A stretch of 64,000 nt of DNA. It comes from Anaeromyxobacter oryzae. Its GTDB lineage: Bacteria > Myxococcota > Myxococcia > Myxococcales > Anaeromyxobacteraceae. Both the position numbers and the translations under genes were made by a program. Each line of letters begins with the position of its first letter. Positions within the stretch are counted from its first letter, which is position 1. Shown in pieces: positions 1 through 8,661 of the stretch. Below the pieces are notes generated by a model, which worked only from the letters and a program-made list of their open reading frames with translations, had not been told where the DNA came from and searched no databases. The stretch lies in contig NZ_AP025591.1 in NCBI RefSeq assembly GCF_023169945.1, positions 558,001-622,000 of the forward strand, read 5' to 3'.

Positions 1-206
1 CGCTGAGCCGAGAGCGCCGAGCGGTCCGCCCCCCTTCGACAGGCCCTCCGAGAGATCCTCGGCCGCTCACCTCGATGCCTGGTGGGGAGCCGCGAGGACC
101 CGCCGCCGATCCGATCGTGCCCTCGGATCGGCGCGCGGGAGCCGTGCATCGAGCCGCGGCCGCGTTATCCCGGTGCACGGACTCGACGAGAGGAGCGGAA
201 GCGGCC

Positions 207-1163
207 ATGCAAGCATCCATCCCTGCGCAGATGAAGGCGGCGGCGTTCGACCGGTACGGTGGGCCCGAGGTCCTCCACACCGAGACGCTCCCGGTGCCGA
301 AGCCGGGGCCGAAGCAGGTCCTCATCCGGCTGGACTCCGCCGGGATCGGCGTCTGGGACCCCTACGTCCGCTCCGGCGAGATCGAGCTGGGTCAGAGCCG
401 GTTTCCGCGGGTCATCGGGAACGACGGAGCGGGCGAGGTGGTCGCGACGGGGGCCGACGTGCGGCGCTTCCGGATCGGCGATCGCGTCTACGCGTACTCC
501 TTCGAGGGCGGGTTCTACGCGGAGTTCGTCGCGCTCGACGAGGACGCGATCGCGCCGATCCCGCCGGGGATGAGCGCCGAGGAGGCCGGCGCGCTCGGCG
601 CCGACGGCGTGACGGCGCTGCGCGGCCTCGACGATCAGCTTCACCTCGCGGCGGGACAGACGCTCATGGTGTACGGCGCGAGCGGCGGGATCGGGCACCT
701 CGCGGTGCAGCTCGCGAAGCGGATGGGCGCGAAGGTCCTCGCGGTCGCCTCCGGGCCCGACGGCATCGCGCTGGTGCGGAGGCTCGGGGCGGACGCGGCC
801 GTCGACGGCAAGCGGGACGACGTCGCGCGGGCGGCTCGCGACTTCGCGCCCGGCGGCCTGGACGCCGCGCTGGTGCTGGTCGCGGGGCAGGGCCTCGACG
901 CGGCGCTCGCCACGATGCGGAGGGGCGGCCGGATCGCGTTTCCGAACGGCGTCGAGCCGGCGCCGAGGGCGCCCGCGGGCGTCACCCTCCAGGCCTACGA
1001 CGGCGAGCCGAGCCCCGACGCCTTCCAGCGGCTCAACCGGCTGATCGGAGCCGGCCCCTTCCACGTCGAGGTCGGGCGGGTGTACCCGCTCGAGGAAGCG
1101 GCCCGGGCGCACCGCGAGATCCAGCAGCACCACCTCGGCAAGCTCGCGCTGCGAATCCACTAG
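207..1163 (+). CDS. MDR-superfamily NADP-dependent oxidoreductase (quinone oxidoreductase-like)
   Basis: This 318-residue protein belongs to the zinc-independent branch of the medium-chain dehydrogenase/reductase family, which reduces quinones or enones with NAD(P)H in the cytoplasm. The N-terminal GroES-like half (about residues 10-125) is followed by a Rossmann half with the nucleotide-binding motif GASGGIG at 157-163. No cluster of zinc-ligand cysteines is present. The reading frame extends upstream to 75, but I chose the ATG at 207 because it follows an AGGAG-like site and family members begin with a sequence like MKAAAFDRYGGPE; the ATG at 231 is an alternative. It stands alone and converges with the next gene 11 bp away. 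The substrate cannot be told from the sequence. Confidence 0.85.
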   Translation: MQASIPAQMKAAAFDRYGGPEVLHTETLPVPKPGPKQVLIRLDSAGIGVWDPYVRSGEIELGQSRFPRVIGNDGAGEVVATGADVRRFRIGDRVYAYSFEGGFYAEFVALDEDAIAPIPPGMSAEEAGALGADGVTALRGLDDQLHLAAGQTLMVYGASGGIGHLAVQLAKRMGAKVLAVASGPDGIALVRRLGADAAVDGKRDDVARAARDFAPGGLDAALVLVAGQGLDAALATMRRGGRIAFPNGVEPAPRAPAGVTLQAYDGEPSPDAFQRLNRLIGAGPFHVEVGRVYPLEEAARAHREIQQHHLGKLALRIH

Positions 1164-1174
1164 GACGGAGGCGC

Positions 1175-1699
1175 CTACACTCTCCTCGCCGCGATCCACA
1201 CCGCCGAATCCCACGCGTTGTGGATGCCGATGAACAGCAGGAGGAGCGATACGGCTGCGACCAGGTCGAGCGCCGGGGCCGGGCGATGGTACAGCGCGAC
1301 CGCCGCACCGACGAGCGCGGCGTACGCGACGAGGGGCAAGACGACGTGCCAGATCCAGTCCGAGAGCACGGGCTCATAGATGTGCTGTCGCCGCGCCTGC
1401 AGCAGCACCCACCCCGAGAGCACCAGGCCCGCGATCCCGGTCGCGCTCACGCAGAGCGCGAGGCTCCAGGTGGTCTGGCTGGGGATCGAGAGGATCGAGG
1501 CGAGCAGCAGCACCGCGCAGAAATGCACGACGTTGGGGCTTCCGAAGGCGCGGACTCCGCTTTCCGCTTCCTCCAGCTTCGCGTCGGTGCGGAGCGCGAC
1601 CACGACGAACATGAGACCGGTCAGGGCGGCCGCCGAGGAGCCGGTGATGACGTAGAAGTTCTCCCATTCGGAGAGCGGCGGCAGCGCGGGCTCGAGCAC
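1175..1699 (-). CDS. Uncharacterised five-helix membrane protein
   Basis: I do not recognise a named family for this 174-residue integral membrane protein. It has about five hydrophobic segments (near 14-35, 57-75, 78-101, 116-137 and 144-165). The N-terminus WENFYVITGSSAAALTGLMF resembles small bacterial membrane proteins of unknown role. Polar residues are sparse and no catalytic motif is visible. It is monocistronic, converging on the MDR oxidoreductase and separated from the upstream YbaK-like gene by about 105 bp that contains a hairpin. Coding potential is supported by the clean hydrophobic pattern and the length. Confidence 0.7.
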   Translation of the reverse strand: MLEPALPPLSEWENFYVITGSSAAALTGLMFVVVALRTDAKLEEAESGVRAFGSPNVVHFCAVLLLASILSIPSQTTWSLALCVSATGIAGLVLSGWVLLQARRQHIYEPVLSDWIWHVVLPLVAYAALVGAAVALYHRPAPALDLVAAVSLLLLFIGIHNAWDSAVWIAARRV

Positions 1700-1795
1700 G
1701 CCAGGGCTCTAACGGGCGGCGATCCGCCGCGCGAGCCCGGCCCCTTCACGACGGACCTCCGGACCGGGAGCACCTCCGGAGGCGAGCCCCTACCG

Positions 1796-1816
1796 GGCGC
1801 CGCGTCACGCGGCGCC
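1796..1816 (-). terminator. Perfect hairpin enclosing the ybaK-like stop codon
   Basis: GGCGCCGCG and CGCGGCGCC form a 9-bp perfect stem with a 3-nt loop, and the loop is the stop codon of the YbaK-like gene. No T-tract follows on the minus strand, so factor-independent termination is uncertain. It may instead protect the 3' end or pause ribosomes. Confidence 0.35.
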
Positions 1817-2290
1817 AGCACGGATCCGGGCGACGGTCCCTCCCGTCATTCGTAAGAGCTCGGCCGGCGTGAGGGCGAACACCGCGTGCGGATGGCCCGC
1901 CGCCGCCCAGACCCGCTCGTACCCGAGGAGCGCCTCGTCGACGATCGCGACGACCGGCCGCGCGTGCCCGATGGGCGGCACGCCCCCGATGGCGAACCCG
2001 GTCCGCTCGCGGACGAACTCTGCCGACGCACGCCCGATCCGCTCGCCGACGACCGCCGCGATCGCGTGCTCGTCGACGCGATGGCTCCCGCTCGCGGCGA
2101 CCAGGACGGCGCGCCCGCTGGGCTTCGCCTCGAACAGGAGCGACTTCACGATCTGCCCCACGTCGCAGCCGACCGCGGCGGCCGCGTCCGCAGCGGTGCG
2201 GGCAGAGTCGGCCAGCTCGACGACGGTATTCGAGAACCCTGCCGCCCGCAGCGCGTCCTGGACCTTCTGAGCACTCGCCTTCAGCGGCAT
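1805..2290 (-). CDS. YbaK/ProX-family aminoacyl-tRNA deacylase
   Basis: This 161-residue protein has the YbaK/EbsC/ProX fold, a single-domain editing enzyme that hydrolyses mischarged aminoacyl-tRNAs such as Cys-tRNA(Pro) in the cytoplasm. The conserved lysine region (VKSLLF, K49) and the glycine-rich GGVPPIGH loop (about 102-109) are present, and the length is usual for stand-alone members. The frame could start at 2341, but the ATG at 2290 gives the usual N-terminus with the first helix beginning a few residues in. The tRNA specificity (YbaK, ProX or AlaX type) cannot be assigned from the sequence alone. It has no close operon partner. Confidence 0.85.
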   Translation of the reverse strand: MPLKASAQKVQDALRAAGFSNTVVELADSARTAADAAAAVGCDVGQIVKSLLFEAKPSGRAVLVAASGSHRVDEHAIAAVVGERIGRASAEFVRERTGFAIGGVPPIGHARPVVAIVDEALLGYERVWAAAGHPHAVFALTPAELLRMTGGTVARIRAGAA

Positions 2291-2424
2291 CGAACGACCC
2301 CCGGCTGGTGGGCGATCGCAAGTGTAGCCGGCGCAAGACACCCGCGCTGCGCGCGAGGGTCATCCAGCGGGCGTGGGACCCGAGCTGCTCGCGGGTGCGG
2401 CGTGACACGCCCTCGGCGACCCGC

Positions 2425-4896
2425 TCAGAACGTGGCGATGCCGAAGTCGTCGAGGGCGCCGGCGGCCGGCGGGAGCTGCAGGATGACGTACCGCTCGCTT
2501 CCGTCCGCCCGGTAGAAGACGAACCGGCCGCTCCACGCGTAGGCGGTCCCGTTCAGCGCCTCCGACGGGAACGGCGCGATCTCGAGCAGCGACAGCCCAT
2601 CCGCCCGGTAACGGCGCAGCGTGCGGTCGTCGGCCGCGGAGTACGACGACGCGTCGTCGCTCGCGATCGCCGAAAGCTCGCCCGCGGCGGTCGAGTCCGC
2701 GAGGTGCCGCACGGTGAACCAGCTCGAGTAGGCGGAGGGATCCGGCGAGATGCTCCCGGCGAAGGCGAGATCCTCGATCCACGAGCTCGACGCGCGGTAA
2801 GCGGCCCCGCAGCGCGTGAACACGCGCGTCCCCGACTGCGACATCCAGAGATCGCCGCAGGAGCTCGTACCGGAGCTGGACGACGTCGTGAGGAACAGGT
2901 TGCCGCCGGAGACGTCGTAGTGCTCGATCGCGCCTCCGTACCCGTACGTGGTGAGCGGCGCGACGTACAGCGCTCCGCCGGTCGGCGAGAGCTGGACACG
3001 GCCGGTGCCGGTCTGGGCCGAGACGACGTAGCTCTCCGCGCCGGTCGCCAGATCGAGCGAGAGGATGCGGATCCGGTCCGGGCTGGTGCGCGGGAGCCAG
3101 TAGACGTAACCGTTCCCGAGCGCCACCTCCGCCACGTCGCCCGTCGCCGGGAGCCGCTTGACCACCACGCCGCCCACGAGGTCGACGTAGGAGACCGCCT
3201 TCGTATGCCCGACGGCGGCGAAGTGGCCGTCGGGCCCGACGCTCACCGACGAGGGCGGGAGGTCGAGCGCGATGGCCGTCTCGGCCCCGGTGCGAGGATC
3301 GAGGACATACAGCGCGTCGGGATCGGCGGCCACCATCACCACCACGTCGAGCGCGCTGGAGTACGCGGCGTCGATCACCCGGTGCGTCAGCCGCTCCACC
3401 GTCGGCCAGACCGCCACGTTCACGGTGTCGGTCGCGGCGTTCACGCCGTCGCTCACCAGCACCTGCGCGACGTACGTCCCGACGACGTCGGGGACGAACG
3501 AGGCGGTCGCGGTGTCCGCGCCGGAGAGGGTCACCGCGCTGCCAGCCGGCTTCGTGAGCGACCAGGTGTACTGCAGCGACGTGCCGTTCGCGTCGGTGCT
3601 CGCCGAGGCGTCCAGGGTCACCGTCCCGCCGACCTTCGCGCTCCGATCGGAGCCGGCCCTGGCGACCGGCGGCTGGTTCGCCGCGGTCACCGTGAGCGTC
3701 GCCGGCGTGCTCGTGAGCGATCCGTCGCTCACCACGACCGAGAACACGTACTGACCCTCGACGTCCGGCGTGAACGAGGGCCGCGGCAGGGTCGGATCCG
3801 AGATCCGCGCCACGCTGCCCGCGGGCGCGCGTGCGACGGTCCAGGCGTAGGTGATCGGGTCTCTGTCGTAATCGTAGGCGCTGACGTCGAGCGTCATCGG
3901 GACGAGCACCGGCACCGTACCGGGGTTGTACGCGTACGCCGTCGGCGCGTGGTTCGGGATGGTGATGGTGGCCGCGTCCTCCGGGCTGTCCTGGCAACCA
4001 TCGTTCACGACGAGCGTCACGACGTACACGCCGGAGCGGTCGGGCCAGAGAGTCGGCGAGACGGTGGTCGCCCCGTTCAGGGGCGCAGTGCTCCCCGCCG
4101 GCGCGCTGGTGAGCGTCCAGCGGTACGACAGCGACGGACCGGTGCTCGCGGCACCGCTCAGGTATACGGTCGTCGGGTAGGACAGCGTCTGATCCGGACC
4201 TGCCCGTGCCACCGGCGGCGCCACCCCGAGACACGCCTCGGACAAGCCCGCCTCGCCCGCATGCACGACGACCGCGGACGGCGCGCTCTGCGCGAGGCCG
4301 TCGCTCACCACGAGGACCGCGACGTACGTCCCGGCGACGTCCGTCGCGAGCGTGGGAGTGGGCCCATCCGCCTGCGAGAGCTCCGCGGCGCTGCTCGCGG
4401 GACGCACCGCGAGCGACCAGCGGAACGTGAGCGGATCGCCGTCCGGGTCGGCGCTCTCGCCGCCCCGGAGCGTCACGCTCGCGCCGGGCTGGACCCACAC
4501 GTCGGACCCGGCGAGCGCGAAGGGAGCGGCGTTCGGGACCGAGACGACGACGAGGTCGGGGGCGCTCGCGGCGCAGCCATCCCTCACCGTCAGCGAAGCG
4601 ACGTAGACCCCAGGCACGTCGGGGGTGAGCGTCGGGCTCGCGGTGTCGGCGGCGGAGAGCGCCGCGGTGCTGCCCGCGGGGATCGTCTCGAGCCGCCAGA
4701 AGTACGACACGTCACCGCTCGCGCCCGCCGCCGAGCCTGACAGCGGGATCGCCGTGTTCCGCGCCACCGTTCGATCGGGACCGGCCGCTGCGATGGGGGC
4801 AGCTCCGCTGCACGCGTGGTCGGAGGTCTTCGTGCAACCGGCGGCGGACACGAGGACGCAGGCAAACGCGATGCCGGCGAGACGGTGGTTTGCCAT
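2425..4896 (-). CDS. PKD-repeat surface lipoprotein
   Basis: This 823-residue lipoprotein starts at the ATG at 4896, which has a GAGGTG site 5 nt upstream. The N-terminus is a signal peptide ending in a lipobox (VSAAGC, cysteine near residue 21). About five PKD/Ig-like repeats of roughly 95 residues follow (near 33-120, 125-215, 230-325, 325-420 and 420-515). Each has the hallmarks of an A-G-D/P-D/R opening, a W in the S-W/R-L strand, and a closing VxVSDG-like strand. The remaining 300 or so residues contain short strand-rich segments such as LYVLDPRTGAET and FAAVGHTKAVSYVDL that suggest a beta-propeller. PKD modules typically mediate adhesion or polysaccharide contact outside the cell. No catalytic motif is visible and the partner is unknown. 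Confidence 0.85.
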   Translation of the reverse strand: MANHRLAGIAFACVLVSAAGCTKTSDHACSGAAPIAAAGPDRTVARNTAIPLSGSAAGASGDVSYFWRLETIPAGSTAALSAADTASPTLTPDVPGVYVASLTVRDGCAASAPDLVVVSVPNAAPFALAGSDVWVQPGASVTLRGGESADPDGDPLTFRWSLAVRPASSAAELSQADGPTPTLATDVAGTYVAVLVVSDGLAQSAPSAVVVHAGEAGLSEACLGVAPPVARAGPDQTLSYPTTVYLSGAASTGPSLSYRWTLTSAPAGSTAPLNGATTVSPTLWPDRSGVYVVTLVVNDGCQDSPEDAATITIPNHAPTAYAYNPGTVPVLVPMTLDVSAYDYDRDPITYAWTVARAPAGSVARISDPTLPRPSFTPDVEGQYVFSVVVSDGSLTSTPATLTVTAANQPPVARAGSDRSAKVGGTVTLDASASTDANGTSLQYTWSLTKPAGSAVTLSGADTATASFVPDVVGTYVAQVLVSDGVNAATDTVNVAVWPTVERLTHRVIDAAYSSALDVVVMVAADPDALYVLDPRTGAETAIALDLPPSSVSVGPDGHFAAVGHTKAVSYVDLVGGVVVKRLPATGDVAEVALGNGYVYWLPRTSPDRIRILSLDLATGAESYVVSAQTGTGRVQLSPTGGALYVAPLTTYGYGGAIEHYDVSGGNLFLTTSSSSGTSSCGDLWMSQSGTRVFTRCGAAYRASSSWIEDLAFAGSISPDPSAYSSWFTVRHLADSTAAGELSAIASDDASSYSAADDRTLRRYRADGLSLLEIAPFPSEALNGTAYAWSGRFVFYRADGSERYVILQLPPAAGALDDFGIATF

Positions 4897-5093
4897 GCAC
4901 ACCTCGACGCAGAGTGGACGTCGATGATGCCCGATGTGCACTGTGGGAGACAAGGCTGGGGATTGCCCCGGGGTCTCGGCGACGCCAGTCCACGGTCCGT
5001 ATGCTCGACTTCGGGTGAAGGTGCGGGAGGACCGCTACTCGGACTCTGGGTGCAGCGGTGAATCGCCAGCTCGGATCGGCCGGGATACACGAA

Positions 5094-5122
5094 GGGCTCC
5101 GATCGGTCACCGATCGGAGCCC
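5094..5122 (-). terminator. Terminator hairpin downstream of the Met-rich repeat lipoprotein
   Basis: A perfect 13-bp stem (GGGCTCCGATCGG against CCGATCGGAGCCC) with a 3-nt loop lies 47 nt after the stop of the minus-strand gene ending at 5169. The minus-strand continuation begins TTCGTG, so the U-tract is short. The stem is strong enough to act as a terminator or a 3' stabiliser. The interval up to 4897 must also hold the promoter of the PKD lipoprotein, which I could not pinpoint. Confidence 0.6.
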
Positions 5123-5168
5123 TCGTTCGTTCACCCCGCCGCGCCGCTTGGGGCGAGACGAGCCAGCT

Positions 5169-5960
5169 CTACTGGATCGCGCCCGTGGAGGCGTTGAGCT
5201 TGTCGACGAGCGCCTGCATGGCGGCCATCGGCACGCCGGACCTGTTCATCGCGGACCCGACGAACGCGGTCATCGCGGTGGCCATGCCGGTGGTTCCGGC
5301 GCTCGACTGCATCATCGTGCCCGACCCTCCCATCATCCCGCCCATCCCGCCCATGGCGATGGAGGTGGAGCCCATCATCCCGTTCATCGTGCCATCGGAC
5401 GCGTCCTTCATCATCGCGGTCACCATCCCGGAGGAGGAGACGGTCATCCCGATGGTCTTCGCGTACTGCGACATGGCCGCGATGGACATGCCGTAGTTCT
5501 TCCGGCTCTGGTCGGCGCCGGTCCCCGAGCCCGCCACGGCCGGGTCCATCGGCGAGGTCATCAGGATGTCCCCCGCCATGAAGTAGTTCCCGACCGCCGT
5601 GTTCGCCGCCCCGGCGTTCGCGGCCGTCATGCCGCCGGACATGGCCTGGGCCCGGGCCTGGGCCATGGACGTGAGCGGCGTCACCTGGACCCCGGTGGTC
5701 GTCGAGCCGGCCGTGACCGACGGAACCACGGCCGTCATCACGTCGCCCGCCTGCATCGTCATCGAGGCACCGGTGGCCTCATCCGTGAAGGATCCGCCGG
5801 TCATCTGCAGCATGACGGTTCCCGCGTAGGCGCCGAGCGACATGGTGAAGTTGCCTGATGCGTCGACGGTGCTCGTTCCGATCCGCGGACCCATGGTGCC
5901 GTTGCTCACCGCGTAGGCGCTCATGGTGCCCGAGGACATGGCGCCCATGAACGCCGTGCC
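5169..5960 (-). repeat. Repeat unit 3 of the Met-rich lipoprotein (263 codons, C-terminal)
   Basis: The third unit has a diverged opening (GTAFMGAMSSGTMSAYAV) in place of the KGPV motif, then follows the same order of motifs. It ends about ten residues short of the others because the linker is absent. Confidence 0.8.
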
Positions 5961-7709
5961 GGTCATCGTGCCGTGCGGGGTGGTTCCGCCGCCGGCGCCG
6001 GGGAGCTGCCCGTTCGAGCCCGCGAGCTGGTTCATGAGAGCCTGCATGTCGGCGAGCTGGACGCCCGACCTGTTCATCGCGGAGCCGATGAAGGCGGACA
6101 TGGCCGTCGAGAGGCTGGACGTGCCGGCCGAGGGCTGCATCGTCCCGCCCATCATGCCGCCCATGCCCGCCATCGACACGGCGGTCGAGCCCATCATCCC
6201 GTCCATGATGCCGTCCGAGGCGTCGTTCATCATGGCGGTGACGATCCCCGACGACGACGTCGTCATCCCGATCGTCTTCGCGTACTCGGACATCGCGGCG
6301 ATGGACATGCCGTAGTTCTTCATGTCCTGGGTGGCGGTGCTGCCCGAGCCTTGCACCATCGGGTCCATGGGCGCCGTGTGCAGGATGTCGTTCACCGAGA
6401 AGTACGTCCCGACCGCGGTGTGCGTGGTGGCGATGTTGGCGTCCGTCATCCCGCCGGTCATCGCTCTCGCCCGGGCGTGCGCCATCGACGTGAGCGGGGT
6501 CACCTGGATGCCCGTCGTGGTAGAGCCGGAGGTGACCGCCGGAACGCACGCCACCAGCACGTCGCCGGCGAGCATGGGCATGTTCGAGCCCGTCGCCTCG
6601 TCCGCGTACGTGCCGCCGGTCATCTGGAGCATCACGGAACCCGCATACGACCCGAGCGACACGCTGAAGTTGCCCGCCGCATCCGTGGGCGCGCTGCCGA
6701 GCTGGGCGCCCATCATGCCGCTCTGGATGGCATAGGCCGTCACGGTGGCGCCGCCGACCGGCCCCTTCACCGCCGTGCCCGACATCATCCCGGTCGTCGT
6801 CCCGCCACCGCCACCGGGGAGCTGCCCGCCGGCAGACGTGAGCTGGTGCTCGAGCGCCTGCATGTCCGTCATTGTCACGCCGGACTTGTTCGCCGCGGAC
6901 CCCACGAACGCGGTCATCGCCGTCGCGAGCCCGGTCGTTCCCGCGGTCCCCTGCATCATCGTCCCGCTCGCGATCCCGCCACCCATGGCGACGGGAGCGG
7001 TGCCCATCTTGCCGTCCATCACGCCGTCCGAGGCGTCATCCATCATCGCGGTGACGATGCCCGAGGAGCTCGGCATCCCGATGGACATCGCGTACTGGGA
7101 CATCGCCGCGATGGCCATGCCGTAGTTCTTCGCGTCCTGGCTGGCGCCGGTGCCGGAGCCGGCCACCATCGGGTTCATCGGAGCGGTGTGGAGGATGTCG
7201 CCCACCATGAAGTAGGCGCCCATCGCGGCGTTCGCGGTCGAGATGTTCGCCGCCGTGATGCCCCCCGTCATGTGGTGCACGCGCGAGTGCGCCATCGAGG
7301 TCAGCGGCGTGATCTGGATCCCCGTGGTCGTCGCGCCCGCTGCCACCGAAGGGATGGCGGAGGCCATCACGTCCCCGGGCTGCATGGGCATCGTCGTCCC
7401 CGTGGCCTCGTCGGCGTACGTCCCACCGCTCGCCTGCAACATGAGCGGGCCCGAGTAATCGCCGATGGAGATGGAGAAGTTCCCCATCGAGTCGGTGGCC
7501 CCTCCGCCGACCTGCGCGCCCATCGTGCCGTTGGTGATGGCGTACGCAGTCACCGTGGCGCCGCTCACGGGGCCCTTCACGACGGTGCCGGCGATCGTGC
7601 CAGCGGTGGGCGGAGTCGTGGTGCCGCCCCCACTGCTTCCACCGCCGCAGGCAAAGAGCAGGAGAGTCGAGCTCGCGAGAGCCGCGAGAGTCGCGGTCCG
7701 GATGTTCAT
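5169..7709 (-). CDS. Methionine-rich lipoprotein with three tandem 270-residue repeats
   Basis: This 846-residue lipoprotein starts at the ATG at 7709, preceded by GAAAGG. A signal peptide ends at the lipobox LLLFAC, followed by a Gly/Ser/Thr linker. The rest is three tandem copies of one module. Each begins with a transthyretin/carboxypeptidase-regulatory-like beta domain (GTxVKGPVxGATVTAYAI ... GNFSxSxGxYxG ... GGTYADEATG). A more helical part follows, with ITPLTSMA, YGMSIAAMSQYA, SSGIVTAMM and DASDG motifs. By hand count about 10-11% of residues in each repeat are Met, several times the usual share. There is no cysteine beyond the lipobox and one in repeat 2. The protein is presumably outer-membrane anchored; a role in metal binding, oxidant scavenging or adhesion is only a guess. 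Confidence 0.85.
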   Translation of the reverse strand: MNIRTATLAALASSTLLLFACGGGSSGGGTTTPPTAGTIAGTVVKGPVSGATVTAYAITNGTMGAQVGGGATDSMGNFSISIGDYSGPLMLQASGGTYADEATGTTMPMQPGDVMASAIPSVAAGATTTGIQITPLTSMAHSRVHHMTGGITAANISTANAAMGAYFMVGDILHTAPMNPMVAGSGTGASQDAKNYGMAIAAMSQYAMSIGMPSSSGIVTAMMDDASDGVMDGKMGTAPVAMGGGIASGTMMQGTAGTTGLATAMTAFVGSAANKSGVTMTDMQALEHQLTSAGGQLPGGGGGTTTGMMSGTAVKGPVGGATVTAYAIQSGMMGAQLGSAPTDAAGNFSVSLGSYAGSVMLQMTGGTYADEATGSNMPMLAGDVLVACVPAVTSGSTTTGIQVTPLTSMAHARARAMTGGMTDANIATTHTAVGTYFSVNDILHTAPMDPMVQGSGSTATQDMKNYGMSIAAMSEYAKTIGMTTSSSGIVTAMMNDASDGIMDGMMGSTAVSMAGMGGMMGGTMQPSAGTSSLSTAMSAFIGSAMNRSGVQLADMQALMNQLAGSNGQLPGAGGGTTPHGTMTGTAFMGAMSSGTMSAYAVSNGTMGPRIGTSTVDASGNFTMSLGAYAGTVMLQMTGGSFTDEATGASMTMQAGDVMTAVVPSVTAGSTTTGVQVTPLTSMAQARAQAMSGGMTAANAGAANTAVGNYFMAGDILMTSPMDPAVAGSGTGADQSRKNYGMSIAAMSQYAKTIGMTVSSSGMVTAMMKDASDGTMNGMMGSTSIAMGGMGGMMGGSGTMMQSSAGTTGMATAMTAFVGSAMNRSGVPMAAMQALVDKLNASTGAIQ
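5961..6779 (-). repeat. Repeat unit 2 of the Met-rich lipoprotein (273 codons)
   Basis: The second unit opens GTAVKGPVGGATVTAYAI and ends with a GAGGGTTPHG linker. It has about 31 Met residues and a Met/Gly run (GMGGMMGGTM) that repeat 1 lacks. Its period to unit 3 is 819 bp. Confidence 0.8.
6780..7589 (-). repeat. Repeat unit 1 of the Met-rich lipoprotein (270 codons)
   Basis: The first unit runs from GTVVKGPV to the Gly-rich linker before GTAVKGPV. It has the lowest Met content of the three, at about 26 residues. Its period to unit 2 is 810 bp. Confidence 0.8.
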
Positions 7710-7762
7710 GGGAAGCCTTTCGCTCGGGCACGACGGCTGCCCGCTACACCCAAGTCGGTGCA

Positions 7763-7785
7763 AGAGGGCGCGGGATACGCCCTCT
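7763..7785 (-). other. 5' leader hairpin upstream of the Met-rich lipoprotein
   Basis: AGAGGGCG and CGCCCTCT form an 8-bp perfect stem with a 7-nt loop about 54 nt upstream of the start codon. I compared the leader with known riboswitch consensus patterns from memory, including cyclic-di-GMP types, and saw no match. Its role is unknown. Confidence 0.3.
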
Positions 7786-7995
7786 CCCTCCGGTCAGAGA
7801 CGCTCCCGGCCCGGAGGGTTCGTTTGAGAGCGAAACAACCAGGCGGTGGGTCTGTTCCCGACGTTCGGGGCCCCCTCGTCGTGGGCCTCGAGATCCCGCC
7901 ACCGCGGTGCTCGACGGGCAGCGTGACTCCCCCTCGCCGCGGGGAGCGGCCGGGGGGTCATGACGATCCGGACGGCACCGACACCGTCCGACCGG

Positions 7996-8661
7996 CTATC
8001 CGCGCCGCAGCCGGAAGATGCGGACTCCGATGGCCGCGCCCGCCAGCGCGAGAGCGACGAGGGGCAGGACGTGGCCGACGAGGACGTGGTCGGGCACCGC
8101 CAGCGGACACCAGAGCTCGACCATCACGGCCGCCCAGGCGCCGGCCACGGTTCCGAGGGCGGCTCCGGCCGTCCGGGGGTGCCGCGGCTCCAGGCCGCGG
8201 CTGGCGTAGGCGAGAGTCACGAAGGGCCAGGGGGCAGTCATGGCGGTGAGCGCGAAGCAGCGCCAGCCGACGCGCGTGAAGGGATCGTCGTAGGTGGTGT
8301 GCCAGAGCATCAGCCACGCCCCGACCAGCAACGGCACGCCGATCGCGACGCCCAGCAGCAGCCCGCGCGACGGCAAGAGCATCGAGCGCCGCACGGGAAG
8401 CACGAGCAAGGAGGACGAGAGAGCGAGCGCGACGGTGCCGGCGAGGATCCAGCCTCCACTCTCCACCGGCCGTCCGAGGGCGTGAGTCACCCCCCCGACG
8501 TCGCCGAAGAGGAGCGGGCCCCACTGCAGCACGGCGGACATCGCGAGGGTGGCGAGCGCCGCAAGCGCGACGGTGGCCGGGAGCCGATCCGTCCGGCGCG
8601 GCACGGGACGCTGCCGGACCGCCTCGAGGACGCGAAGCTTCAGGGAGTCGGGGGGCATCAT
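7996..8661 (-). CDS. nrsF: NrsF-type (DUF1109) membrane anti-sigma factor
   Basis: This 221-residue protein has a short cytoplasmic N-terminus and about six membrane helices, matching the DUF1109/NrsF family, whose members hold an ECF sigma factor at the membrane. It has exactly two cysteines, C135 (in GWRCF) and C185 (in ELWCPL), 50 residues apart. I recall that NrsF of Caulobacter uses two cysteines with the same spacing (C131 and C181) to sense oxidants and metals. Its start overlaps the stop of the sigma-factor gene by 4 bp (ATGA), so the two are translationally coupled. I infer that it is the redox-sensing negative regulator of the neighbouring sigma factor. Confidence 0.8.
   Translation of the reverse strand: MMPPDSLKLRVLEAVRQRPVPRRTDRLPATVALAALATLAMSAVLQWGPLLFGDVGGVTHALGRPVESGGWILAGTVALALSSSLLVLPVRRSMLLPSRGLLLGVAIGVPLLVGAWLMLWHTTYDDPFTRVGWRCFALTAMTAPWPFVTLAYASRGLEPRHPRTAGAALGTVAGAWAAVMVELWCPLAVPDHVLVGHVLPLVALALAGAAIGVRIFRLRRG

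Noticed and set aside
1..60. A TTCGACAGGCCCTCCGAG segment resembling the short repeat at 32269
   Set aside because: Only about half of the repeat matches and there is no inverted partner, so I do not call it.
7710..7900. A possible riboswitch (for example cyclic-di-GMP type) in the leader of the Met-rich lipoprotein
   Set aside because: Only one simple hairpin is present and the conserved sequence elements of known classes are missing.
5973..8249. A 758-codon plus-strand frame opposite the Met-rich lipoprotein
   Set aside because: It is Arg/His/Gly-rich and low in hydrophobic residues, and is the antisense shadow of the lipoprotein in GC-rich DNA.
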